Positions 1-8,411 of a stretch of 64,000 nt of DNA are shown here, piece after piece. Where the stretch lies: positions 1 to 64,000 of the forward strand of contig NZ_AWFF01000032.1 in the NCBI RefSeq assembly GCF_000682755.1. Direction: 5' to 3'. The notes under the pieces were generated by a model. It had not been told where the DNA came from, ran no database searches, and saw nothing but the letters and a program-made list of their open reading frames with translations. The position numbers and the translations under genes are program-made. This DNA is from Hyphomonas beringensis. Lineage in GTDB: Bacteria; Pseudomonadota; Alphaproteobacteria; Caulobacterales; Hyphomonadaceae. Numbering within the stretch: position 1 is the stretch's first letter; each line of letters begins with the position of its first letter.

Positions 1-358
1 TCTGCAGGTGCGGGATGCCACAGGCAAACTCGACCACGTCGATGCCGCGCTGCACGTCGCCGCGCGAATCCGCGACCACTTTTCCATGCTCGGAGGAGAG
101 CAGCTCGGCCAGCTCGTCGATATTGGCTTCCAGCAGGCGCTTGAACTCGAACATCACGCGCGCCCGGCGCTGAGGGTTCGTCATCGACCAGGCCGGGAAA
201 GCCGCCGCGGCATTCGCCACCGCATCGCCGAGTTCCGCATCGGTCGCCAGGGAAACACGCGCCTGCACCTCTCCGGTGTTCGGATTATAGATGTCGCCGA
301 ACCGGCCGGATGTCCCTGAAAAAGACTGTCCGCCAATGAAGTGATGCACTTCGCGCAT
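1..358 (-). CDS. mmsA: Methylmalonate-semialdehyde dehydrogenase, N-terminal part (cut by window edge)
   Basis: The first 119 residues of an aldehyde dehydrogenase of the CoA-acylating methylmalonate/malonate-semialdehyde type; the rest lies beyond base 1. The start MREVHHFIGG, then YNPNTGEV and LLSSEHGKVVADSRGD, are typical of MmsA, which converts (methyl)malonate semialdehyde to propionyl- or acetyl-CoA in valine and inositol breakdown. The cofactor and catalytic regions are not in view, so the assignment rests on the N-terminal family signature. A GGGAGCGATCT stretch just upstream can serve as ribosome binding site. The gene follows the alpha-glucuronidase gene on the same strand after about 160 bases with no recognisable gene, so it may have its own promoter. 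Confidence 0.85.
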   Translation of the reverse strand, partial: MREVHHFIGGQSFSGTSGRFGDIYNPNTGEVQARVSLATDAELGDAVANAAAAFPAWSMTNPQRRARVMFEFKRLLEANIDELAELLSSEHGKVVADSRGDVQRGIDVVEFACGIPHLQ

Positions 359-520
359 AGATCGCTCCCTGTGATTTTAACGAAAGCCTACAGCGCGCGT
401 AAATTCAGGTAAATGGACAATATCGCAGACAATGACTGCGAATTTGCTGGTAAAATACAATCTCCCGGGATGGCCTTCGCCTCTTGCCGGATGTCACCGA
501 AATGGGCTGACAGGCTGGCT

Positions 521-2680
521 CTATTCGCCCTGCCCCGGCGCATTCGGGAAAGAGAGGCTCTTGTAATACTCCAGGTCATGTGGCGGCGGGGCCTCGCCCT
601 CCGGCAGGGGCAAATCGTTGATGCTCTGCCAGTAGGCGATGGAGGCATCCCGCCACCATTGCGCCTCTTCATGCTGGATCTTCAGATAGTCCGTCACCTG
701 GTTGAAGCGCTCGGGGTCGATCTGCCCTTTGAGGCTCGCCCATTCAGCCTGCATTTCTTCCACGGTCGCGATGCCTCTTGAGTAATGCGCCACAAGGGAC
801 TGCCAGAGTGTGCTTCCATCCCGCATCTCATAATCCCACGGCACATGGTGGAACCAGAGCAACAAATTGTCTGGCACCGTGTCCAGGCTCGCCCATTCCT
901 GCGCAATCGGACCGGCATATTGGTCCACGGCGTCAGAGCCGTTTTCCGTGCGATCAAAGCCGATGCCGTCCCTCGTCGCCTTGTGATAATAATAGGGTGT
1001 CCAGTCGGCGCGCCCGAGATCATCCACCCACGGGGCGGGCCCATAATGGTGGCCGGTCCCCATCAAATGGGTCAGCCCCAGCGGGGTCATATAGTCGACC
1101 ACCGCCTCGCGGGACTTCATCATTATGGCGGTGATCTCATTCACAATCTCCGGCTTGCGGCTGAACGTCTGCTTTACCCATTCGCGCGCAATGTCTTCTG
1201 CAGACGCGTCCGGGTTCCAGGCAAGGCGGCCAAAGGCATACCAGTTGGCCTGGTCAAAGATGGAGCCTGCCCAGTTGCGATCCGTCCCGATATTCGAAAC
1301 GCCGGCCATGCCGGTATAGGCATAGTCATGCGCCTCGCCATCAACCACAGAGGCGACCGTCGTGCCCTCACCTTCGGCATGGGTATCCGCAGAGAGGACC
1401 TCCTCCCACAGCGTACCGAGATAGGCGAGATGCGTGGAAAAGCCGAGATATTCCTTGGTAATTTGCAACTCGATCATCAGCGGCGTTTCCGGCATGGCGC
1501 CGAACAGCGGATGGAAAGGCTCGCGTGGCTGAAAATCCAGCGGGCCATTCTTCACCTGCACCAGCACATTGTCAGCAAACTGACCATCCAGTGGTACGAA
1601 TTCCGTATAGGCCTGCTTCACCCGGTCTTCCGGCTCCTCCGCAGAATAGACAAAGGCGCGCCACATGACGACACCCCCATGCGGAGCAACGGCCCTGGCA
1701 AGCATGTTGGCGCCTTCAGCATGGCTGCGGCCATAGTCCTGAGGGCCAGGCTGGCCTTCGGAATTAGCCTTGACGAGAAAGCCGCCAAAGTCCGGCACAT
1801 AGTCATAGATCTCATCTGTCTTGGCCTGCCACCAGGCCTGAACTGCCGGATCCAGCGGGTCGGCTGTGGGGAGCCCACCCAGTTCCATCGGCGCAGAAAA
1901 GCGCGCCGTCAGATACACCTTGATACCGTAGGGCCTCAGCACATTGGCAATCGCGGCGACCTTCTCAAGATATGGAGGTGTCAGCACGGTGGCATCAGAG
2001 TTCACATTGGTCAGCGAGGTGCCATTGATACCGATAGACGCATTGGCGCGGGCATAGTCCGTATAGCGCGGATCGACATAGCCCGGCAGGCGATGCCAGT
2101 CCCAGATCGACTGACCTGAATAGCCGCGCTCGACATGGCGGTCGAGATTGTCCCAGTGATTGAGCAAGCGCAGCTTTGTCTTCGGCCGGGAAGTGACGTC
2201 TAGATCCGCGACTGCATCCCCAGACGACATCCGGCGCAGATAATCGAACACGCCATACAGGACGCCAGCATCAGACTGCGCCGCAATCAGCGTCACCGGC
2301 TTTCCATTGATGCGCGTGGACTGAAGCACATAACCTTCCGGCCCCACCTGATCTACTGTGGGCAGTGCGCCATCGGGAAGGCTTGTGCCACATGCACCAC
2401 TGGCCAGGACCAGCGCGTTGCGGCTGATCTTGCCACTCTGCTTCAGCGGCTGACCAAGCATGGACGCGCTGGCACGGGAGATTTCGGAAAGCGCCGCATC
2501 CAGAGTGGGCGAGACATCAGAACAGGCAGCAACGACGCTGTGCGGCGCCGCCTTGGGAACCTGATCCAGTCTCTCATACCGGAGCCAGAGCTCATATCCG
2601 TCTTCTGCGACAGCGTGCTGGAAAAGACCGGAGACGAGCAGGCAGAATGCTGCTGCGACGCGCTTTATAAAATTTTTCAA
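521..2680 (-). CDS. aguA: GH67 alpha-glucuronidase, secreted
   Basis: Removes 4-O-methyl-glucuronic acid from xylan oligosaccharides. The 719-residue length fits GH67 (about 680-730). Residues 1-25 are a signal peptide (hydrophobic AAAFCLLVSGLF, cleavage near AVA-ED), so the enzyme is periplasmic or outer-membrane facing. Conserved blocks include RLLNHWDNLD near 171, ANSEGQPGP near 305, VKNGPLDFQPREPF near 376 and IELQITKEYLG near 403. By spacing to characterised members, E308 is the likely acid and D382 and E410 the base pair; this alignment was done by eye. The start is a TTG placed directly before the signal peptide; no ATG fits. A LacI-type palindrome lies about 50 bases upstream. No xylanase or other glucuronate gene is adjacent. 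Confidence 0.93.
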   Translation of the reverse strand: MKNFIKRVAAAFCLLVSGLFQHAVAEDGYELWLRYERLDQVPKAAPHSVVAACSDVSPTLDAALSEISRASASMLGQPLKQSGKISRNALVLASGACGTSLPDGALPTVDQVGPEGYVLQSTRINGKPVTLIAAQSDAGVLYGVFDYLRRMSSGDAVADLDVTSRPKTKLRLLNHWDNLDRHVERGYSGQSIWDWHRLPGYVDPRYTDYARANASIGINGTSLTNVNSDATVLTPPYLEKVAAIANVLRPYGIKVYLTARFSAPMELGGLPTADPLDPAVQAWWQAKTDEIYDYVPDFGGFLVKANSEGQPGPQDYGRSHAEGANMLARAVAPHGGVVMWRAFVYSAEEPEDRVKQAYTEFVPLDGQFADNVLVQVKNGPLDFQPREPFHPLFGAMPETPLMIELQITKEYLGFSTHLAYLGTLWEEVLSADTHAEGEGTTVASVVDGEAHDYAYTGMAGVSNIGTDRNWAGSIFDQANWYAFGRLAWNPDASAEDIAREWVKQTFSRKPEIVNEITAIMMKSREAVVDYMTPLGLTHLMGTGHHYGPAPWVDDLGRADWTPYYYHKATRDGIGFDRTENGSDAVDQYAGPIAQEWASLDTVPDNLLLWFHHVPWDYEMRDGSTLWQSLVAHYSRGIATVEEMQAEWASLKGQIDPERFNQVTDYLKIQHEEAQWWRDASIAYWQSINDLPLPEGEAPPPHDLEYYKSLSFPNAPGQGE

Positions 2681-2705
2681 CCCGATGACCTGATAGCTAA
2701 AAGGG

Positions 2706-2724
2706 GGAGGATTCTGTGTCCTCC
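2706..2724 (-). other. Short hairpin in the leader of the alpha-glucuronidase gene
   Basis: GGAGGA and TCCTCC pair across a 7-base loop, giving a 6-bp stem between the LacI-type palindrome and the TTG start. It could affect mRNA stability or translation. A chance occurrence cannot be ruled out. Confidence 0.3.
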
Positions 2725-2730
2725 ACCCTA

Positions 2731-2748
2731 AATGTTTGCGTTATCATT
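2731..2748. promoter_or_regulatory. LacI-family-like operator upstream of aguA
   Basis: AATGTTTGCGTTATCATT is an imperfect 18-base palindrome with a central CG and AATG/CATT ends, the layout of LacI/GalR-family operators. A second inverted repeat, GCGTTA-N8-TAACGC (2738-2757), overlaps it. It sits about 50 bases before the alpha-glucuronidase start. No LacI-type gene is in the window, so the regulator would act from elsewhere. Confidence 0.45.
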
Positions 2749-2804
2749 ATGTAACGCCTTAGCTATCGCCTGTCACGGCCTCCGATCGAAAACGGAGATC
2801 CGAT

Positions 2805-4367
2805 CTATTGGTTTTCGGCCATATGGGTCGACATCTCGTCAAACCGGCCTGCCACTTTCGGCTTCACATCGCGGCCAAACTTGCTGACCAGATAGGCTGC
2901 CAGACCAGACAGGAAGAAGCCCGGGATCATTGCGTAAACAATGGATTCGAGGGGCTGCGCGCCCTCTTCACCCGGAATGATCGGCACGTAGAGCCAGATC
3001 AGAACCGTTACCGCACCAACGATCATGCCGGCCAACGCGCCATCCCGCGTCAGGTGACGCCAGAACAGGCTGAGCAGAATGATCGGGCCAAAGGCAGAAC
3101 CGAAGCCGGCCCACGCATTGGAGACCAGATCCAGAATGTTGCTGTTCGGGTTGAAGGCGAGTGCAATCGCCACAAGGCTGACCACAACGGTCGCAATCCG
3201 GCCAATCGTCACGAGTTCCGTCTGCGAGGCTTCGCGGCGGAAGAAGGTCTTGTACACGTCTTCGGTGATGGAGCTGGAAGAGACCAGCAGCTGAGACGAA
3301 ATCGTACTCATGATTGCCGCCAGGATCGCCGCCAGAAGGAAGCCGGAAACCAGCGGATGGAAGACGACCTGCGACAGCAGAATGAAGATTGCCTCGGAAT
3401 CCGTCAGGTCTGCGCCGAGATCATGCTGATTGACATAGGCCACGCCCACCGCGCCGACAAACACGGCACCGATCACGGTCACCAGCATCCAGCTCATCCC
3501 GATGATACGGGCTGTCTTGATGTCCTTCAGCGAGCGGATCGCCATGAAACGCACGATGATGTGAGGCTGGCCAAAATAGCCAAGCCCCCAGGCTAGCAGG
3601 GAGATGAGCCCCAGGAAGGTCATGCCTTCCGGCCACATATTGAAGAAGTGGTCTCGGGTTGGCCCCGCTATCTCGGTAACAGGGTCTACATAGGGCGGCG
3701 ATTGCAGGATCGCCTCCTGCATGCCGCTCCAGCCACCAACCACGACGAACGCAATGACCGGCACGACAATAAGCGCCAGGAACATGATGCAGCCCTGAAC
3801 GAAGTCCGTCAGGCTGACCGCGAGGAAGCCGCCGACCACGGTATAAGCAAGTACAACGCCAGCCGTCACGAACAGGCCGAGCTGATAGTTGAGCCCGAAG
3901 GCCGATTCAAACAGCTTGCCGCCCGCCACAATGCCGGAGGAGGTATAGACTGTGAAGAAAATGATGATGACCAGCGCGGAGATGGTGCGGAGTGCGTGCG
4001 ACGCATCATGGAAGCGTTTCTCGAAGAAATCCGGAATGGTGATCGAGTCATCGGCCATTTCGGTATAGACCCTGAGGCGCGGCGCCACGAACCGGTAGTT
4101 CAGATAAGCGCCGATGGTCAGGCCGACAGCGATCCATGCTGCTGAGAAGCCGCTGACATAAACGGCCCCTGGAAGCCCCATCAGCATCCAGCCACTCATG
4201 TCAGAGGCACCTGCAGACAATGCCCCCACAGCCGGGTGCAGGTTACGCCCACCCAGCATGTATTCAGACACATCGCTCGTAGACTCTTTGTACGCATAGA
4301 GCCCGATGAGCATCATCAGGACAAAATACGCGCCAAGGGAAACCATTTCCGGAAGGCTGATCGTCAT
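2805..4367 (-). CDS. putP: Sodium/proline symporter PutP (SSS family)
   Basis: A 520-residue inner-membrane sodium:solute symporter with about 13 transmembrane segments. The opening LGAYFVLMMLIGLYAYKEST, then LGGRNLHPAVGALSAGASDMSGWMLMGLPGA, closely follow the PutP signature including the Na-site Ala-Ser-Asp-Met-Ser stretch. The start was chosen at MTISLPEM, where a GAGAAC ribosome binding site sits 6 bases upstream; a longer frame adds 21 unlikely residues. It lies downstream of proC and proA on the same strand, so proline synthesis and uptake genes are clustered. That fits either osmoprotection by proline or simple anabolic co-regulation. Confidence 0.93.
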   Translation of the reverse strand: MTISLPEMVSLGAYFVLMMLIGLYAYKESTSDVSEYMLGGRNLHPAVGALSAGASDMSGWMLMGLPGAVYVSGFSAAWIAVGLTIGAYLNYRFVAPRLRVYTEMADDSITIPDFFEKRFHDASHALRTISALVIIIFFTVYTSSGIVAGGKLFESAFGLNYQLGLFVTAGVVLAYTVVGGFLAVSLTDFVQGCIMFLALIVVPVIAFVVVGGWSGMQEAILQSPPYVDPVTEIAGPTRDHFFNMWPEGMTFLGLISLLAWGLGYFGQPHIIVRFMAIRSLKDIKTARIIGMSWMLVTVIGAVFVGAVGVAYVNQHDLGADLTDSEAIFILLSQVVFHPLVSGFLLAAILAAIMSTISSQLLVSSSSITEDVYKTFFRREASQTELVTIGRIATVVVSLVAIALAFNPNSNILDLVSNAWAGFGSAFGPIILLSLFWRHLTRDGALAGMIVGAVTVLIWLYVPIIPGEEGAQPLESIVYAMIPGFFLSGLAAYLVSKFGRDVKPKVAGRFDEMSTHMAENQ

Positions 4368-4400
4368 AGTGTTCTCGCTATCCTCGTAAATTTTATGAAC

Positions 4401-4422
4401 GGCGCCGCTGTTACACGGCGCC
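4401..4422 (-). terminator. GC-rich hairpin between proA and putP
   Basis: GGCGCCG and CGGCGCC form a perfect 7-bp stem with an 8-base loop, 14 bases after the proA stop. On the minus strand it is followed by GTTCATAAAATTTA rather than a clean T-run. It may be a weak terminator or processing site that reduces read-through into putP. Confidence 0.4.
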
Positions 4423-4436
4423 TGTACCAAATTTCT

Positions 4437-5699
4437 CTACGGTCGCGTTTGCCCCGCCCCGTGCACTAGATATTTAAAACTCGTCAACTGCTCCAAGCCA
4501 ACTGGGCCTCGGGCGTGCATTTTGCCCGTGGCGATACCAATTTCTGCCCCCATTCCGAACTCTCCGCCATCCGAAAATTGTGTGGAGGCGTTGTGCATGA
4601 CCACAGCGCTATCGATGCTGGTCATGAATCGGCGTGCGGCATCCACGTCTTCGGTCAGGATCGCATCGGTGTGGCCAGAAGAGTTCTTGCTGACAAAAGC
4701 GATCGCCTCGTCCAGCCCGTCAACCAGCTTCACGGATGCGATGGCGTCGAGATACTCGGTTGACCAATCGTCATCAGAGGCCTCAGCGAGGCGCGGTTCA
4801 ATCGCGCGCGCATCTGCATCCCCGCGCAGTTCGCATCCATGCATGGCGTCGACCAGTCTTGGCAACACCTCCTCGGCAATGGCGCGATCAACCACGATAC
4901 TCTCGGTTGCGCCGCAAACACCAGTACGGCGCAGCTTCGCGTTCCGCACCACCTCAAGCGCCTTGTCGATGTCGGCATCGGCGTGAATGTAGGAATGGCA
5001 ATTGCCGTCCAGGTGAAGCAGGGTCGGCACCTTGGCCTCGTCCCGTACCAGCTCGACCAGGCCGCGTCCGCCGCGCGGAATAACCAGGTCGACATAATCA
5101 ACAGCATGGAGCAGCGCTTTCACGGCGCCGCGGTCTGTCGTCTCTACAGTCTGCACTGCTTTCTCGGGAAGGCCAGCAGCTTGCAGGCCTTTCTGCATGC
5201 ATTCGACGATGACGCGGGTGGAATTGCCGCTTTCCGATCCACCACGCAGGATCACTGCGTTCCCGGATTTGAGACATAGCGCGCTGGCATCCGCGCCAAC
5301 ATTCGGACGGGACTCGTAAATCATACCGATCACACCAATCGGCACAGCCACGCGTTCAATCTTCAGGCCGTTGGGCCTGTCTGTCGTATGAAGCAGTCGG
5401 CCCACAGGGTCAGGCAGATCTGCAATCTGTTCAATCGCAGAGGCAATGCCCTCAATACGCTCATCGGTCAGCTTGAGACGGTCAATGAAGGAGTCCGGCC
5501 GGGAATCCCCGACGCTGGCAACATCTTCGGCATTGGCCTGCAGCAGTTCTGACTTGGCCTGTCTCAAGGCCGCCGCCGCAGCGCGCAATGCTTCATTCTT
5601 TTGATCTGTTGTGGCCGTCATCAGGGCCTTGGCAGCAGATTGTGCATCCGAGCCAAGCCCGGCGATATAGGCGGTTAAACGGGAGTCCAATGTGGTCAC
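4437..5699 (-). CDS. proA: Glutamate-5-semialdehyde dehydrogenase (gamma-glutamyl phosphate reductase)
   Basis: The second step of proline synthesis: NADPH reduction of gamma-glutamyl phosphate to glutamate semialdehyde in the cytosol. The 420 residues match the usual length. Family blocks are [14 protein letters not shown] (121-134), [15 protein letters not shown] (140-154), [13 protein letters not shown] (203-215), [12 protein letters not shown] (227-238) and [11 protein letters not shown] with catalytic Cys262. The C-terminal block [15 protein letters not shown] is also present. It begins 30 bases after the proC stop and is probably co-transcribed with it. Confidence 0.97.
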   Translation of the reverse strand: MTTLDSRLTAYIAGLGSDAQSAAKALMTATTDQKNEALRAAAAALRQAKSELLQANAEDVASVGDSRPDSFIDRLKLTDERIEGIASAIEQIADLPDPVGRLLHTTDRPNGLKIERVAVPIGVIGMIYESRPNVGADASALCLKSGNAVILRGGSESGNSTRVIVECMQKGLQAAGLPEKAVQTVETTDRGAVKALLHAVDYVDLVIPRGGRGLVELVRDEAKVPTLLHLDGNCHSYIHADADIDKALEVVRNAKLRRTGVCGATESIVVDRAIAEEVLPRLVDAMHGCELRGDADARAIEPRLAEASDDDWSTEYLDAIASVKLVDGLDEAIAFVSKNSSGHTDAILTEDVDAARRFMTSIDSAVVMHNASTQFSDGGEFGMGAEIGIATGKMHARGPVGLEQLTSFKYLVHGAGQTRP

Positions 5700-5729
5700 G
5701 TTTCTTCCTTTACTTGATTGTAGGGGCGC

Positions 5730-6509
5730 TCAGCGCAGCTCCACAGCGCGCTTGTAAGCAGCCTCCGTCGTTGATTTCAGGAGCTTGGTCAGAGAGCCGT
5801 CACCATTCAGCGCGTTCAGGCCCGCTTCGGTCGTGCCGTTCTTGCTGGTGACAGAGTTGCGCAGGTTTTCCGGATCGTCACCGGTTTCCAGAACCATCTG
5901 GATAGAGCCATTCAATGTGCCCATGACGAGATCGCGTGCTTGCTCGGCCGAGAAGCCAAGCTCCTGCGCAGCTTCGATATAGGCGCGCGCGATTTCAAAC
6001 ACATAGCCCGGGCCACTGCCTGCGACAGCCGTTACGCGGTCCAGCATGTCCTCTTCGCCAACCCAAACGGCGGTGCCAGCAGCTTCCATAAGCTCTTGAA
6101 CGCCATCCTTATGCGTCTTGCCAGCGTCTTCACTGGCATAAAGACCTGCCACCCCGGCTCCGATGGCAGAAGGCAGGTTCGGCATGATGCGGACAACAGG
6201 AAAACCTGGCAGCGCTTTCTTCAGGCGCTGTACCGAACATCCTGCAGCGATAGAGGCAATCGCCCCATCTGAAGCCAAGACATTCTTGTAGGCTGGCAGG
6301 ATTTCATCGATCATTTGCGGCTTGATCGCCACGATCAGCAGATCAAACTGCTCATCTCCGAGATCCTCTACTTTCTTCAGGAGGCGCGCCCCCTCAGGCT
6401 GCTGATCCAGAAACGGATCCAAAATGGTGAAGTCGGCCTCTACCGCCTTTACCCATTGCGTCAGAAGGGCACCGCCCATTTTTCCACAACCCAGAAGAAG
6501 TATCTTCAT
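5730..6509 (-). CDS. proC: Pyrroline-5-carboxylate reductase
   Basis: Last step of proline synthesis, NAD(P)H reduction of pyrroline-5-carboxylate. Starting at MKILLLGCGKMGGALL gives 259 residues, close to the family norm. The start is supported by an AAAGG 7 bases upstream; the 11-residue longer frame has no ribosome site. Visible features are the GxGxMG Rossmann loop at the N-terminus, VAIKPQMIDEILP, VVRIMPNLPSAIGAGVAGL, and the C-terminal helical signature VTAVAGSGPGYVFE and LRNSVTSKNGTTEAGL. It is the first gene of the leftward proC-proA-putP group and diverges from proB. Confidence 0.97.
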   Translation of the reverse strand: MKILLLGCGKMGGALLTQWVKAVEADFTILDPFLDQQPEGARLLKKVEDLGDEQFDLLIVAIKPQMIDEILPAYKNVLASDGAIASIAAGCSVQRLKKALPGFPVVRIMPNLPSAIGAGVAGLYASEDAGKTHKDGVQELMEAAGTAVWVGEEDMLDRVTAVAGSGPGYVFEIARAYIEAAQELGFSAEQARDLVMGTLNGSIQMVLETGDDPENLRNSVTSKNGTTEAGLNALNGDGSLTKLLKSTTEAAYKRAVELR

Positions 6510-6706
6510 GCTCAGCCTTTCTTTGTTTTCCTGAGTCGGCACATAATAATATTTGTTTAGAATTCAAATTATATACTGCAGGCAGAGACCTGGGCGGTTA
6601 GCAAAAAGCTACCATATGTCCCGTTAATTCGGGGTATTCGTGTATATGAGCAACACCCGCGGGTATTTTGTAAGCTAACCATTTGCATCCCGTGGGAAAT
6701 CTACCT

Positions 6707-7903
6707 ATGTCCGCCCCTAAGCTACTACGGGAGCATATTTTGCCTGCTAAAAAACGCATAGTCGTGAAAATCGGATCCAGCCTTCTCGCCAATCCTGACC
6801 TTCTCACGCCTCGCTGGGCATTCATACAACGACTTCTCGAAGACATCACGAAACTTCGTAATGATGGATATGAAGTCGTTCTTTGCTCATCTGGCGCCGT
6901 GGCCCTCGGCCTGAACATGCTGGGTGAAAAACCTGAAACCGCCGGACTTCGGGATAAGCAGGCCGCTGCAGCCTGCGGCATGCCGCTTCTCCTGAACGCC
7001 TACAAGCAAGTCGCTCATGAGTTTGGCTTCGATATCGCCCAGGTTCTGGTGACCCTGCAGGACATGGAAGAGCGCAAGCGCTTCCTGAACACAAAGAACA
7101 CGGTCCACCGACTGCTCCAGGGCGACATCCTGCCCATCGTGAATGAGAACGACTCCATCACGACCGAGGAAATCCGCGTTGGCGACAATGACCGCCTCGC
7201 CGCAAAAGTTGCCCAGATGATCCAGGCGGATCATCTCGTGATCCTCACCTGCATTGACGGTCTGTATGATCGCAATCCCGAAGAGGAAGGTGCGCAACTG
7301 GTTGAGGAAGTCTCAGATGTCAGCGAGTACATAGCCGTGACGGATGGCACGAGCAGTCTCGGTAGCGGCGGTATGCTCACCAAGATGCAGGCCGCAAACA
7401 TGGCCCAGAATGCTGGCTGCACCACGCTGATCGCCAATGGCGAACATGAAGAGCCGGTATCATCTGTCCTCTACGGCCAGCGCAAGCACACCAAGTGCAT
7501 CGCGCATACGAAACCGGCCTCTGCCTGGGCAGCCTGGCTGACAGACCGCCTGCAAGTTGCCGGCAGCCTCGTGATCCGTGACGATGTCGCTAAGAAGCTC
7601 TCAAAAGAGATCGACCACATTCGCCACGAAGACATCAAGTCCATTCAGGGCCCATATGTTAAGGGCGACGTGATCCACGTCTATGATGAGCATGGTGAAG
7701 AGATCGCCCGCGGCATGACCAATTTCTCTTCCGAGGAAACAATGGTTCTGGCACGGCACCCGGAAATGCCGCCCAAGGACCTTCTGGGTTACCAGACGGG
7801 CGGCACAGTCATCAGCCGGGAAAACCTGATCATTCTGGAAGATCGCCACCTTCTCTGGGACAGCCCCAAAGAAGAGACATTCGTGGAAGTTTCCGACACC
7901 TGA
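6707..7903 (+). CDS. proB: Glutamate 5-kinase with PUA domain
   Basis: First and usually proline-inhibited step of proline synthesis, phosphorylating glutamate. The amino-acid kinase domain covers roughly residues 15-265: RIVVKIGSSLLANP, CSSGAVALGLNML, IVNENDSITTEEIRVGDNDRLAA and GTSSLGSGGMLTKMQAA. A C-terminal PUA domain follows from about 290 (AGSLVIRDDVAKKL ... GYQTGGTVISRENLI). Length 398 fits two-domain ProB. The ATG at MSAPKLLREH was chosen over an upstream TTG that adds 8 residues. It diverges from proC, and its stop abuts the stop of the convergent marR gene in a TGATCA palindrome. Confidence 0.96.
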   Translation: MSAPKLLREHILPAKKRIVVKIGSSLLANPDLLTPRWAFIQRLLEDITKLRNDGYEVVLCSSGAVALGLNMLGEKPETAGLRDKQAAAACGMPLLLNAYKQVAHEFGFDIAQVLVTLQDMEERKRFLNTKNTVHRLLQGDILPIVNENDSITTEEIRVGDNDRLAAKVAQMIQADHLVILTCIDGLYDRNPEEEGAQLVEEVSDVSEYIAVTDGTSSLGSGGMLTKMQAANMAQNAGCTTLIANGEHEEPVSSVLYGQRKHTKCIAHTKPASAWAAWLTDRLQVAGSLVIRDDVAKKLSKEIDHIRHEDIKSIQGPYVKGDVIHVYDEHGEEIARGMTNFSSEETMVLARHPEMPPKDLLGYQTGGTVISRENLIILEDRHLLWDSPKEETFVEVSDT

Positions 7904-8380
7904 TCAATCAGGCTGGGAGAGATCTCCCACCTCAAGGATCGGCGCCGCATCCAGGCTCTCCGCGTTCATCATGGCAGCAAGTCTCTGCACAGATGAAACG
8001 AGGAGAGTCTTTTCCCACATCTCCAACGCATCGAACCGCTTCAGGAAACCTTCCTGGAGCGGCTCTGGTGCGTCCGCAAGATTCTTCCGGCCACGCTCGG
8101 TAATCACCACATCGATCACACGCCGGTCATCCTGATTGCGCTTGCGCTCCACCAGCCCAGCCGCTTCCAGCCGGTCGACAATCGACGTGACAGTTGCCTG
8201 CGACAGATGAATTTGCCGCGCAATCTCGGACGGCTTGTCCCAACCGGAGCGCGCCAGGGTCTGCAGCACCAGCAATTGCGGCGCCGTCAGCCCGGATGTT
8301 TTGGCAAGGCGTTTGGAGTTAAGGTCAATGGCCCGCGTTATCTGGCGCAGGGCAATAAGCAGATCTTGATGGTCAGACAT
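7904..8380 (-). CDS. MarR-family transcriptional regulator
   Basis: A 158-residue winged-helix regulator. The core is LTAPQLLVLQTLARSGWDKPSEIARQIHLSQATVTSIVDRLEAAGLVERKRNQDDRRVIDVVITERGRK (recognition helix LSQATVTSIVDRL, wing with the DDRR motif typical of MarR). Flanking helices for dimerisation are at both ends. It lies 31 bases downstream of the AceE-like E1 gene on the same strand, so the two may form an operon and the regulator could control its own operon through the palindrome upstream of E1. The effector cannot be told from the sequence. No strong ribosome binding site precedes the ATG. Confidence 0.88.
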   Translation of the reverse strand: MSDHQDLLIALRQITRAIDLNSKRLAKTSGLTAPQLLVLQTLARSGWDKPSEIARQIHLSQATVTSIVDRLEAAGLVERKRNQDDRRVIDVVITERGRKNLADAPEPLQEGFLKRFDALEMWEKTLLVSSVQRLAAMMNAESLDAAPILEVGDLSQPD

Positions 8381-8411
8381 ACAGGCTAATAGAAAGACAA
8401 AACCGAAAGCG

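Noticed and set aside
785-2119. 444-codon open frame on the plus strand
   Set aside because: Antisense to the alpha-glucuronidase; no ribosome site or domain.
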